DNA of 64,000 nucleotides from contig JABBOT010000029.1 of the NCBI GenBank assembly GCA_016165875.1, positions 992,001-1,056,000 of the forward strand, given 5' to 3'. This document shows positions 13,698-25,800 of the stretch, piece after piece. Below the pieces are notes generated by a model. That model worked only from the letters and a program-made list of their open reading frames with translations. It did no database searches and had not been told where the DNA came from. How positions within the stretch are numbered: the stretch's first letter is position 1; each line of letters begins with the position of its first letter. The position numbers and the translations under genes were made by a program. The stretch is from Acanthopleura granulata. Lineage: Eukaryota; Mollusca; Polyplacophora; Chitonida; Chitonidae.

Positions 13698-13918
13698 AGG
13701 AAAAATGAGCAACTTTGTCATGGACGAAAGTTAATGTCATTTAGGGTGCTTCAGGAGAAAAACAAAACAGAAACATTTTCCAGTGTCACAGGCATAGTGG
13801 GAACTATAAAAACTATAAAAAAAAAAAAAAACAATGCATATTGTACAGTTGGTTATTCTCTCCAGTCCATACGCCTGTAAACTTTATTCATCTATTCAGG
13901 GGAGAATACCATGCTGAT
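13698..13918. repeat. Dispersed ~220-bp repeat, copy 1
   Basis: Begins AAAAATGAGCAACTTTGTCA and ends AGGGGAGAATACCATGCTGA. A clearly related copy in the same orientation lies at 25510-25717. No coding capacity. Confidence 0.75.
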
Positions 13919-14095
13919 TATTCATTTATTTATTCATTTGATTGGTGTTTTACGACGTGCTGAAGAATATTTCACTTATACAACGGCGGCCAGCATTATG
14001 GTGGAAGGAAACCCGGAAGTGGCCGGGGGAAACCCAGGACCTTCCGCAGGTGGCTGGCAGACCTTCCCACGTACGGCCGGAGAGGATCCAGGTAT
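13912..14095 (-). mobile_element. SINE copy, main family, head missing
   Basis: Reads from the tail: TTGATTGGTGTTTTACGACG, AAGAATATTTCACTTATAC, GCCAGCATTATGGTGGAAGG, then CCTTCCCACGTACGGCCGGA. It stops before box B. It is inserted within the ~47-bp minisatellite. Confidence 0.8.
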
Positions 14096-14230
14096 AATAT
14101 GATTGTTGTTTAGACATCACTTTAGGTACAAACGTGATCGTTGTTTACCGCCATGCCGGGTATAATGTGGTCCTTGTATGACGCCATTCTAGGTACGATG
14201 TATCATTCTAGTTTAACGCCGTTCTAGAAA
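14088..14230. repeat. ~47-bp minisatellite, right part
   Basis: Three units with GTTGTTTxxCGCCAT(T/G)C(T/C)(A/G)GG(T/G)A, continuing the array at 13480-13680 after the insertion. Confidence 0.65.
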
Positions 14231-14894
14231 ACTTTGACTCTGTACTCAGCATGTCAATATAAACTTCACTTCTCAACATTCTTTGTTGCATCGCTCTCAT
14301 TTTCTTATTTCTTTTGTACTGGTATTGCGACTGGTTGAGGTATCACAATAAAACAATATCAGATACTTTGGTATGAAATGGTAAAAGAATCCATTCCTGG
14401 AAACATACACTCGCATACCAGCCGTCTACCACAATGGACTTTCAAGGTCAATATAAACAAAATACTAATTTCCAACCCAACGTTCGCGTCATAAGTACAT
14501 CTCATGGCTGGATCGGGTGATTAAAGTATTGGCACTGTCAAGCCTTTAGCCGAGGAGGTCGCCAGGCTTCCAATCCAGCTCTCATTGCTTCGTTTCCGGC
14601 TTAAGTTAAGTTACGATGGAGGTGTATGAGGTACTAGTCGAAGGGCAATATATACGCTGTCTGTTCTCCTGTCTTGTATAGCCGTTCATTTTTTTTTTTC
14701 TTCCTGATCTCTTTTTCTGAATAAGAAAAATGTAGCAAATACTATGAAATATTTTTTCTTTTACTTTTTAGGAGCATTCCTCTTCTGGTTTTGATATCTG
14801 CCATCCCCAGTAAAAACCTTATTTTCACGTTTACACATAAGTACAGATGGTAGACATTCGTTCTGATATAGGAGTGACCGCCTCTCTCTAGCGA

Positions 14895-14975
14895 TATTTG
14901 GGGCCTTCGTGGCAGAGTGGTTAGCGTGTTCCAGCTCATGCTGGCTTTATCTCCGGTCGTACACGTAGATGGATT
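14895..14975 (+). mobile_element. SINE 5' fragment with internal deletion
   Basis: GGGGCCTTCGTGGCAGAGTG is the tRNA-like head with box A (TGGCAGAGTGG). It runs directly into CCAGCTCATGCTGGCTTTAT, which normally follows box B. Box B itself has been lost. Confidence 0.6.
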
Positions 14976-15032
14976 ACCCAACTTAGAGAAACGGATTAGT
15001 GATCTTTCGGAGGACAGATTACCGGACTTCCT

Positions 15033-15350
15033 GATTGAATGAATGAATGAATGCTTATTGCTTAACGCCATACTCAAGAATATTTCACTTACACGAAGGC
15101 GGTGTCTCCTTGGTGCAGGACGGATTTCCACCGTATCTTTTATCTGGTGCTGCCTCACCGAGACGACTTGCCGACGACACAAACAAGCCCCCTCACACAA
15201 TCACATTATACTGACACCGGGCCAACCAGTCCACCCTCTATCCTCTTATTGCTGAGAGCCCAGCGAGGAAGCAGGATGTACCATTTTTCAAAGTCTCTGG
15301 TATGACCCGACCGAGGTTTGAACCCAGATCTCCTCGTCCGCACTTCCTGA
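15033..15350 (-). mobile_element. SINE copy, third family with shared tail
   Basis: On the minus strand it has box B-like GGGTTCAAACCTC, then GGTCATACCAGAGACTTTG, CTCGCTGGGCTCTCAGC and CCCGGTGTCAGTATAATG, a body unlike the main family. It ends GTGAAATATTCTTGAGTATG and a CATT repeat, the same tail as the main family. Confidence 0.7.
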
Positions 15351-15454
15351 TTGAAGATCCCGTTTAGAAGTAGCCTCTAGAGGGTCACAATTTCAGGTAA
15401 AACTCACACAGTATTGTACTTGTGTCATTTTGTTTAGAAATCATTCTCAAACAC

Positions 15455-15500
15455 AAAATGAGTGAAATATTCTTGAGTACGGTGTAAATCACCAATGATA
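15455..15500 (+). mobile_element. SINE tail fragment
   Basis: Contains AGTGAAATATTCTTGAGTAC and a degraded remainder of the shared tail only. Confidence 0.6.
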
Positions 15501-15859
15501 TTCATAAATCAAACACAGAATGCAATAATCTCGTAGCATTAACTTACAGGCTAAATTTATGTATTTACATAACACCCATTCCACAGTTCATGTATTTACA
15601 GATATGCTTACTATACGATATGCATACACTTGCAAGTACGTGTACGAAACAGGAGGCAGCAGTAGAATTAGCTGTATCTGTAACATGTACAATTTGAAGG
15701 CCACGTATATAAGTTCACAAAGTGGAAAATGTATTGATTTTCACACAATTTTGCACAGTTTAAACCTGTCTTATCTTTGAAAAGACAGTAAAAATTAGTC
15801 AAGCCAATTCGTGGCTTGCACTGTTGTACGTCATGTCCGAAAACTATGTTACAATGCAT

Positions 15860-18800
15860 GAATACTCAGCCACGTGATTCTCACAAATGAAATTATACTC
15901 CTGTTGTTTCTTGATGGTCGTGTATTCTTTCAAAGGATCAATCTATTCAACAAGAAGTTTGTTTTGCCTTACAAATGTAGGTACAATTGGTCACTTTTTT
16001 CGCTGAAAGCCGTTGATTAATTTGTACACTCAAACTTATGGATCATATAATCCACGAAGAACGAAGAAAGAAACTCTGCAATGTCATTCAACATTATTTC
16101 GTCCTGTATATAAAAAATAATAATAAAGTAAAATAACCCACTTAGAAGCGACTTTATGAAATGTACATTTAAGATTTACATTCTAAAGAACATACAAGTA
16201 CACAAATACAGTTGTAATGTTCCAACTCAAAAACAAAAAAATCATTTTCCCCTCACAAGTTCCACTGATAACTGGATTGGCAACACGACTGACATGGTTT
16301 AGATGCTTAGGTATACATGTACAATAGTTTTATTACGACTGGTTTAGAACCATCTATATTTACAATGACTGAAGCCTTTACATTTTGCAAAGTAGTACAT
16401 TTCAGTTCATTTTTAGCGGTAAGTGGTGGCTGGATCAGGGCAGGCTTAGAATGAGACATTAACATTGCATGGTCACAGCCCAAATGAAATTCAGCCATGT
16501 AATTATTTTACTTTAACGATTGATACTTACAGTGTATCACAATTCGTTGGTTATATGTATCAAAACTAAATTTTGTCCAGGGGAAATACTGTTAATTGTT
16601 AAAACCAAAAATATAGAGTATATCAAAAGTAATGCTACATACACCCTAGAGCATTTATACCAAACTTGAAATATACACGTGGAAAAATTATCTGGGACTA
16701 GATGCAGTGTTGCTGGAGTCAAAATACGTTAGCAATAAAAATTGGAAGAATCTTTGCCCAGTAAAACTTACAAGAACGATTTCCAATTACTACACCTGGT
16801 ATATTGTCACTCTGACATACATGTACATTTCACAGTCCATGTGGCCGGCACTGTTAAGAGCAGGAAACGTCTCCAAGACAATGGTCACAATCAAGGAGTT
16901 TTTGAATGGAAACTTTTGTTTCCCTTGACTTAAAGTTTTGTTTGATCTGGGTATTCCAATATTGCCTCAAACAATGTACAACAGCCAAATGTGTCATGGT
17001 ATTCCATCCACAATTGCCTGGCAACAATTCATTCGGAACCATATTAGGAAACACCATGGAGACCCTGGATAAATTTGATTTATAACGTCATTTCATTGTG
17101 AAAAGTTGACCAATGGTGTATACACTAAATGTAAGAAAATACATCACCATTAAAACTAATGAGACTAGCCAATATTCTTAGAAATGGACTGCCTTTTCGA
17201 TATATCCAGAAAAAGAGCTTTCGGTTTTGGTTCCAGACACACAAATATGGACCATTTTGTCCCAGATATATTGGTTCATACCATGATTTGTCATGGTTGG
17301 GAACTTTTTACCATTCACAACATTCAATTTATCTAAGAAGAAAGCATTCTTTGATGCAAAAATATGTACAAGGTAAAATTTAACGAGAAGTATACAGTAC
17401 ATGTATCAGGTATATAAGAGGAAATCGGGTCAAATCACACAGATATAGATAGGTATTATAAACAACATGAATCCGCTTAGGGAATCTATCTAGGACAACA
17501 CAAAATCGCAGCACTGGACACAAAGCGCAACCCAAGCACCATCAGTCAGCCAGACTCCTCTACAGGCAAGATTTTTACTAAACAATCTGACTGAACAGAA
17601 CAAGGTTTGCCTTGCATACTCACCAAAATCCAGTGACAAGCATTTCCATTCCAGCATTCTACAGAACACTGGCATAGTTTCTCAAAAGCAGTGTAACAGC
17701 ATAGCTCATGATATGATTGGGAAGGTGCTAATGGAAAACAAGCAAGGAATCCTTGACCCACAGATAAATCTGGCTCAACGACCTAACCAAAGAGATTTCA
17801 TTGCCTGGTAATTAGCATTATATGCTTAGTAGTGTGAAATACAGCCACAATATTCAGTGTACACCAAATCCATAAAAATTTGTACAATTCTTGGCACAAA
17901 GTGATAAATTTACAAACACCAAGACAAAGTGGTTGGGGAAACTTGCAGTCAGTTTACATTTAAATGTCACAAGAACAACGAACAAATGAATTCTCAAAAA
18001 TGGTTGAAAGTATTCTGATCAAAAGTGTGTTAAAACAGTACACATTGAACAACATCTCAAATTACATCAAGGGCATGTTTGGGGATTCACAGTTTAACAT
18101 CAGACTTCCACCTTCAATCTGAACTCTAAACAATGTAAAATGTCAGTCCTTAATGCTGGGTTTAAGCTACAAGAGATAATCAAAAGATAGACATGTAAAT
18201 TTCTATCTACACATACATGTACATACCTATCCACTGATTTACCAATTTACGTGTGGCCATTTCTAAGATCATAATTTGGAGTTGGAGTGTGGCACAAAAA
18301 AACAAGCACTAGCTAGCTACCTTTGTGATAAATAGAGTTTTGGATAGGCCCTCAGCCTCAGGATTTATATAGTCCGAAACTATCTACACAAAATACACCC
18401 ACATATAAGCTATCTACTCTACTACGGCAGCTGTGCAGTTTTTTAATCTGCAGACAACACACCCTCTTGCAAAGTAGGACAAAACGGATGGCATTTCAAA
18501 TGATTCTAAACCCATACATCTGTTCATCGCATTCAAACAACCTGTTATTACTCTGGGAACACAGAATGATATGATTTACTACATTTGTAATCTATACAGA
18601 TGTATATTACTTTCACAAATGAGCCATCTAAGCTCGTTGGTTGATCAAGGACACATTTCCATGGTGACAGGGGCTTGGTACATGCAGTCTGTTGCCATAT
18701 TAACTTGTATTTCCACTGTCCAGGATGATCACATTTCTCGTCCCCTCTGATTTCTTATACCTAAGAAACAAAGAAAAAACAACTTAAAACAGGATTACTA

Positions 18801-19480
18801 GATCAGAAAGGACTACAGAGAACATTTTATTCCCATTTTGTAAGAAGGCAGTTATTCACTACAGAAGACAACCATGCTGGCAGTGTGTGACATATCACAG
18901 TTATGAGGCAGACTGACTTCTCTGGGATCATCGTGGATTCATTCATTAAGTATAATAAATTTTTTTCACATCATGTAGCTCCCAAACTTTTTCACTATAA
19001 ACCTGCACATATAAAAGTCATACAATATTACGTTTTGTGCTAAAGCTTGCAACTTTCCATTCCTGATACAATGCAATCCTATCTTTCAAGCATACCTCAA
19101 AACATTTCACATGTAAGGTAGAACAGAACTTGAAGAATCAGGGAAAACTGAACACTTTAGTCACAGAGGAAATCTTTGAGGTTAAATACAGTCCTCATTT
19201 TACTCATAAGGCCCAGTGAGGAAGTACCAAAAATGTCTTAGGCATGAACTAACTCTTACACCCTTAAAAATTTTGTTTGAAAACACTCATATACCTCTTC
19301 ATATTGGTGAAATTATTTTGATATCCATGCATATTAGTGAAAGTTTTGTGACAGGTAAAATAACCCTAGTGGAAAGGAGAGGTCAGGAGGTGAACACTCT
19401 AACTGATCAGCCATTGCAAAACAGTGTGTACACCTGTGATAATTAAAAGGAAATTTACAACTGGTCATCTGTACAAGAGC
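15860..19480. other. No confident gene; possible GOLIM4 downstream region
   Basis: Unique A/T-rich sequence. The only exon-like segment is 18700-18760 on the minus strand (acceptor TTGTTTCTTAG, then 19 codons ending ILDSGNTS and TAA), but its phase does not match any GOLIM4 donor. Confidence 0.4.
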
Positions 19481-20400
19481 AAGATAGAAACTGCCAACAT
19501 CATGAAGAAGATGGACACTGGACCATAAACAACATGGACGTAGATCAAAGGACACCACAAGCAATATGGACACCATCAACAAGACGGACGCTGGAAAGAG
19601 GATACCATGAGCAAGATGGACAATGGCACGAAGACACAAAAAGCCAGATGGACAATGGCTGACGAACATCAAAAGGAAGATGGACACTGGTAAGACGACA
19701 CCATAAACAACTTGGACATAGATCAAAGGACACCAAAAACAATATGGTCATCACCAACAAAACGGACACTGGAAAGAGGACATCATGAGCAAGATGGACA
19801 ATTGCACGAAGACACACAAAGCAAGTTGAACGTTGGCTAGAGGTCATCATGAGCAAGATGGACAATGGCACGAAGACACAAAAAGCCAGATGGACAATGG
19901 CTGACGAACATCAAAAGGAAGATGGACACTGGTAAGACGACACCATAAACAACTTGGACATAGATCAAAGGACACCAAAAACAATATGGTCATCACCAAC
20001 AAAACGGACACTGGAAAGAGGACATCAGGAGCAAGATGGACAATTGCACGAAGACACACAAAGCAAGTTGAACGTTGGCTAGAGGTCATCATGAGCAAGG
20101 TCGACAAGACCACACCATCCATGATATTGGATGCTGGTAAAATTTCACCATACCCAAAATAGACATGGACACTGATAAAAAGACACCACATCCAAAATAG
20201 TCACAGGCACGAGAACGCCATCAACAAAACCGTCACTCGCAAGAGGATACCATGAGCAAGACTGACCATGAAGGTGCCAAAATCAAGGCCAACACTGGCA
20301 AGTGGACACTATGTGCAAAATGAGCTCCCAGAAAGTGGGCACCACAAGCAAGAAGGAAGTTGGCAAGAGGACACCGTGAGCAAGACCATGTGTCAAGTGG
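19480..20400. repeat. Complex minisatellite with a 242-bp tandem duplication
   Basis: Short degenerate units built on AAGATGGACAATGGCACGAA and ATGGACACTGG-type words. Positions 19609-19850 and 19851-20092 are nearly identical 242-bp copies. Open minus-strand frames here are products of the repeat. Confidence 0.85.
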
Positions 20401-20764
20401 ACACTTTAACATTCAAAGTGGTTTTAAAATCTCCAAATATTTTATATTTTGCAATTTTGTTGTATGTTACAAAACTACTGGTATGTGCCAAGCAGAGACA
20501 ACTACTTGGGATGTCTGTCCATTCAGCAAATAAACGTTGATTCAATAAATACTGACTTCGGCCACCCTGATAAATAAATCTGCACATACATAAAACAAAT
20601 TCTTAATCATATTACTTCTTTTCTATTCAAGTAGGTTACAAGGAACAATACATTTCACTCAAGTTTGCTGTTTAGAAGTCAAGTTGTGTGGCTGCAGATG
20701 AATCTGTATGCCCTGTATGTAAGGTTATCTCACTCATGTTGTTTCTGTATGTTCTGTCCGTGAT

Positions 20765-21375
20765 GTTACTTGGTTGTAAGGCGGTGTGGCTGCTGTTGTT
20801 TCTGTATGCCCTGTCTGCAAGGTTGTCAGGGTGTTGTTGTTTCTGTAGGCCCTGTCTGCAAGGTTGTCAGGGTGTTGTTGTTTCTGTAGGCTCTGTCTGC
20901 AAGGTTGTCAGGGTGTTGTTGGTTCTGTAGGCCCTGTCTGCAAGGTTGTCAGGGTGTTGTTGTTTCTGTAGGCTCTGTCTGCAAGGTTGTCTGTCTGTTC
21001 TTGTTTCTGTAGGCCCTGTCTGCAAGGTTGTCAGGGTGTTGTTGTTTCTGTAGGCTCTGTCTGCAAGGTTGTCAGGGTATTGTTGGTTCTGTAGGCCCTG
21101 TCTTCAAGGTTGTCAGGGTGTTGTTGGTTCTGTAGGCCCTGTCTGCAAGGTTGTCTGGCTGTTCTTGTTTCTGTAGGCCCTGTCTGCAAGGTTGTCAGGG
21201 TGTTGTTGTTTCTGTTGGCCCTGTCTGCAAGGTTGTCAGGGTGTTGTTGTTTCTGTAGGCCCTGTCTGCAAGGTTGTCAGGGTGTTGTTGTTTCTGTAGG
21301 CCCTGTCTGCAAGGTTGTCAGGGTGTTGTTGGTTCTGTAGGCCCTGTCTGCAAAGGTTGTCAGGGTGTTGTTGTT
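20765..21375. repeat. 41-bp minisatellite, about 14 units
   Basis: Unit begins TTCTGTAGGCCCTGTCTGCA and continues AGGTTGTCAGGGTGTTGTTG. Units differ by one or two bases. The period is not a multiple of three, so the apparent Cys-rich frames are not genes. Confidence 0.9.
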
Positions 21376-21871
21376 TGCATACATGTGCATTTAAATGTAC
21401 TAACTTATAGTTTCTTTCCTACACAGCTGTTAAGCATGTGTTTGTAACAACATTCTAATATTTTCTGTACAAAATTTAAGCTTGGATGTAGGGATAAGGA
21501 TTGAAGTATGTGCTTACTAGAGACAATATAACAAAACCTCCAGCTTATCTAGCAGACATATGGACATCAAAGTGTCTGCACAAGAGACAAATAGATGGAG
21601 GACACAAATAGTTTGTATTACTCAAGTTAGAGTTCATAAAAGTCATAAAATGACCAAAACCTGTTTAACCTAGGCCTCAAAATATTTCCTTGAAGACAAC
21701 TACAACCAGTGCAATCCCACAAATCAATGAATATCTATGCTGTACATACAGAATCCTAGGTTATAAATAATGCTAGCTGCTTTATACACTGTCACTTTTC
21801 AACATCATCACAGTATCTTGACTTACTTCAAAATGGCAAGCTAAATACGTCAAAAACCCAACTTTAAAGGA

Positions 21872-21912
21872 TTATTTTATTTGATTGTTTTTTAACACCA
21901 TAATCAAGATCT
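21872..21912 (-). mobile_element. SINE tail fragment
   Basis: ATTTTATTTGATTG then TTTTAACACCATAATCAAGA, the shared tail in reverse. It offers an AATAAA (21876-21881) on the GOLIM4 strand about 860 nt beyond the exon 16 stop. Confidence 0.55.
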
Positions 21913-22737
21913 CACTGTGTGCAGATCACTGAAATTGTGCACTCTTATCCAGCTCTTGCTGAAACTTGCCACAACCTGATGACAGAAAACTTCATGTGCA
22001 TTGGTTTCCACCATTATTTCAGATAAATATGTTTGAATTTGACATGAAACACAGTGCTATACAGTGTAGTTACATGTAAGTACTGTCATGTGGTAAACCG
22101 ACATCAGTTCATTGAAGAATCTACATTTAACACTGAACATTTGAGGAGTGGATCACCCACAAACACTGCAACCAATTCATTACAAAATAGTGCTGTGCTA
22201 AACACATGTACACCCCTGCCATAAGCTGAGCAGCAAGACATTGTATACATCTTTACAGATAGTGAGAGACAGGTTAAAAATAGCTAGCTAATGAAAACAA
22301 AGTGTGTTCTCTTAATTGACCGTTTTACAGATGTGATGAAAACTGTTACAAGAGTTCAAGATATCATGTTTCCAACCTTGTTACAAAATATATATTTAAT
22401 GACATATATGACCATGAAAAACTGACTGCAGTCACAGAAAATTAATAGGATTCCTAAAAATGTCCACATGTTAGTCTACATAAGGACAAATTTGATAGAC
22501 CTGAACACAAGCTTTCAAGGGATAAGAATGTTTACAGGGAGACAGAACTAATGCCAGTCACTGTGACAATACTCCTAGGCCAATTTTGGTCAACAGATAA
22601 TAACATTTCACCATGACACCGCTTTAGTTAAGCCACGGGAAAACAGAAATATTGATCTTAGCTGTACAGAAATGCATGTAAATATAGCTGTCAGACAGAT
22701 ATGTAACATATGTCTATGTCTACGGGTTGATAAGAGG

Positions 22738-22838
22738 TTAATGACCAAAATCTGCTGGGTGTTGAACATCTTCTGCATCGTCTTCATCCTCTACCTCCTC
22801 TTCTTCTTCGTAATAATTGTCCTTATCCACTTGCACAC
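22738..22838 (-). CDS. GOLIM4: GOLIM4 exon 16: acidic C-terminus and stop
   Basis: 101 nt to the stop TAA, phase 1 in. Encodes VQVDKDNYYEEEEEVEDEDD and ends QHPADFGH. Acceptor CTTGTTTCAG. Vertebrate GOLIM4 also ends with a long Glu run preceded by Tyr and followed by a short less acidic end. The exon ends in a 3' UTR whose limit I cannot place. Confidence 0.87.
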
Positions 22839-25800
22839 CTGAAACAAGGGCACCAAACTGTGGTCCTCAAATGTACATGAGCACTAACCCAGTAGCCTCC
22901 CCTGTCCAATGCCACATTTAGTCACTTCATGCACATGCACAATTTTGCCTGTATTTCCAAGGGGAAGGTACGAACTAAAACTGAAAGGGCTTTAAGCAAA
23001 CAGCCAAGACAATTCCCCACCTTCCCTTTTCGTGCAAGGTTTAAGGATATTTCAAATTTTGGCAAGACAGCACTATCACTACAGTACATACATCATATGT
23101 ACCCACAGTATGAGACCATTATAAAAAATAAGAATGATAAATTGTTCCTAAAATGTAGTTGGCATCTCCGACAAATGCTTACTGCCTGGAAACTAACAGT
23201 CTTCAGCTACCTGCCCACACCTAACCAAGGTCTCATAGCTCACCTGACCCACTAGCTAAAAGCGTGCATATGTGATGGGAGGCTTTCATAAATATGTATG
23301 CCAAAGGCATCCCCCCCCTCCAACAAGGACAGTGACTGATGGTAATGTTTGAATAGAAATTACTTCAAAAATTTTGACAGTGAACAGCACTGATTCTGCT
23401 TCCCCTTAGGAGGCCATATCCACTGATAAATCCTCCTCCTCCCCCCTCAATGCCCCACTCCACCCATAAATTTTTCATCAAGATTGGATACCAATTTCTA
23501 ACTTGTTATCTTCATATTGCAGGAATCTGACCATGTCAGTAAACAAACCCCTAAGATGTCTTGTGGAAGATTTCCATCAGAAATTTGAAATACACATGAT
23601 GAGACAAAAGTTGCAGAAATGAGTTCAGCTTAATACACTAGCTGAGTTTCAAAACTTGAAATATTTTGATATATGAACAATATTTTGTAACAGGGTATTA
23701 CAGAAGACCTGGACTTGCAGTTTACCAAAATCACTTATACTCTTTAGATTATCAGGTAAAGCTGATCCCTAACTTTTGCCTTTTCACTGATTTCACTGCT
23801 TCACTGATCATCCTTGATCTTCAGAATGAAAAATATGCATTCTCAATTTAATGATAAATATTCCAAAAATTCAGTAAAATGCCATAAAACCATTTACAAC
23901 AGTGGATCATAACTGAATCATCTCTAATCAATCCCTATTTGGCTGTATTCATACTGGTAACTCCAAGAAACACTGTATTTAAAGCAAATTTACAGAACAA
24001 TACTGAAGTCTTCAAAACTGCCAGTACAAATGTATGTGTATAACTGTAGATAATGCCAGACAACTGTAAACAATGTACTTATAAATATACACCTAAAACT
24101 CCAAAAACATCCTAAAGATAAGGCTTGAAGGTTCCTTGAATCATATCAGCCATGTTTACCGCATGTAAAGAAAATCTTGTATCATGGATATTTCATCAAA
24201 ATGCACAAAATGTTAGGAGCATAGAGATAAATTCCATCTTGCAATCAATTATCATACCTGCTCTCCACTGTTATTAAATATCTAAGAAACTTTAACAACA
24301 CGCACTACAACCAAGTCATAAAATATATTAATATATATACATGTCTGTGAATAAATAAGATTAACTACACTGTTAAGTATTTTCTGGTTAAAAATCTAAG
24401 CATATCAACATGCAGAGAACACACACATAACTACAAAAATATAAAACAAGGCCACAGAGAGAAATGTCAAAAATGTGAAAAAAGGGGAAAGATATAATAC
24501 AATACTGACAACAGTCTATGCTGTTTTAATAATGTGAAGAGCCAGCACAGAAGAGTGTTAGACTAGCACATATAGGGGTGCAGAACTGAACAACACAGAG
24601 TGCAGCAAACATCAGTCAGTCACTCCTCATTGCAGTCTGGCTATAAGACATACACAAACTCCGATACATGTCACTATTTACACCACACATGAAGAAAGTA
24701 TGCTGATGTTAATGTTTGTACAACACATACCATTACGTGAACAGGTTACAGGGCTGAATGTAATGTTCAAAGGGTGAAATACGATCAGTCTTCTGTCACA
24801 TTTACTAATAGGCAGAAAGAATTGCCTGCAAAGTGCACATTTTGGGCTCTAACAACATCTCACACTGACAATGTGAGCTTTAGAATGATCAGACAAGCCT
24901 GCAAAGTGCATATTTTGGGCTCTCAACATCTCACACTGACACTGTGAGCTTTACAACGATCAGACAAGCCTGCAAAGTGCACATTTTGGGCTCTCACAAC
25001 ATCTCACACTGACACTGTGAGCTTTACAACGATCAGACAAGCCTGGAGAGTGAACAGCAGTTTGAGGGTCTGACTTTTTATTGTCTTTGATTTAGGCTTA
25101 TCAGGCGAGCAAGGAATGGGTACATCTTAGGTTTTGACATTGGTTCAATATCATTGATTTACACTTGGCTGGGTTCATGCTATATAACCAACAATAGTGT
25201 TCGTGCTGAACCACAACATGCCCACAAAACACGTAGCTGCTCCCCACCTGCAGCCATCTGGTGTGCAGGTTATTACATCACACGGTTTACACACTTGGTG
25301 CTTTGGACATAATTCAAGCCTTTCCAAACCAAACATTTAAATTAATCTAACTAGAACTACTTTAAATGACCCAAAATTTCATCCTAAAAAGAGTACTTTT
25401 AAAGGTAAATAAATCTCACAAAATCTAATATTTTGTGCTGAACTGAAATTTTCCAGTAGGATATAATTCCACCCTAGAAAAAAAACTTCCTACAAAGAAC
25501 AAAACTCCCAGAAAAATGAGCAACTTTGTCATGGACAAAAGTTTTGGTCATTTAGGGTATATCAGGAAAAAAAATGAAAAACAATTTCTGGTATCACATG
25601 CACAATGGACACTATAAAAAAAAACCCCATGTATATTGTACATGTAGTTATTCTCTCCAGCCCATAGGCCTGTAGACTTTATTCATCTATTCAGGGGAGA
25701 ATATCATGCTGATTAAGCCATGAGTGCACCGGTGGGCTGTAGCCTGTGGTCTCTATTCTTGTAAACTGATAAGGAAATCTTTGATATAATATACTTGCAG

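Noticed and set aside
19334..20191. Minus-strand frames of 108-130 codons with membrane-like composition
   Set aside because: Antisense of the GATGGACAATGG-type repeats; the same protein block recurs because of the 242-bp duplication.
20688..21340. Cys-rich plus-strand frames resembling a small secreted protein
   Set aside because: A 41-bp repeat period produces shifting Cys/Leu/Val-rich frames with no constant reading frame.
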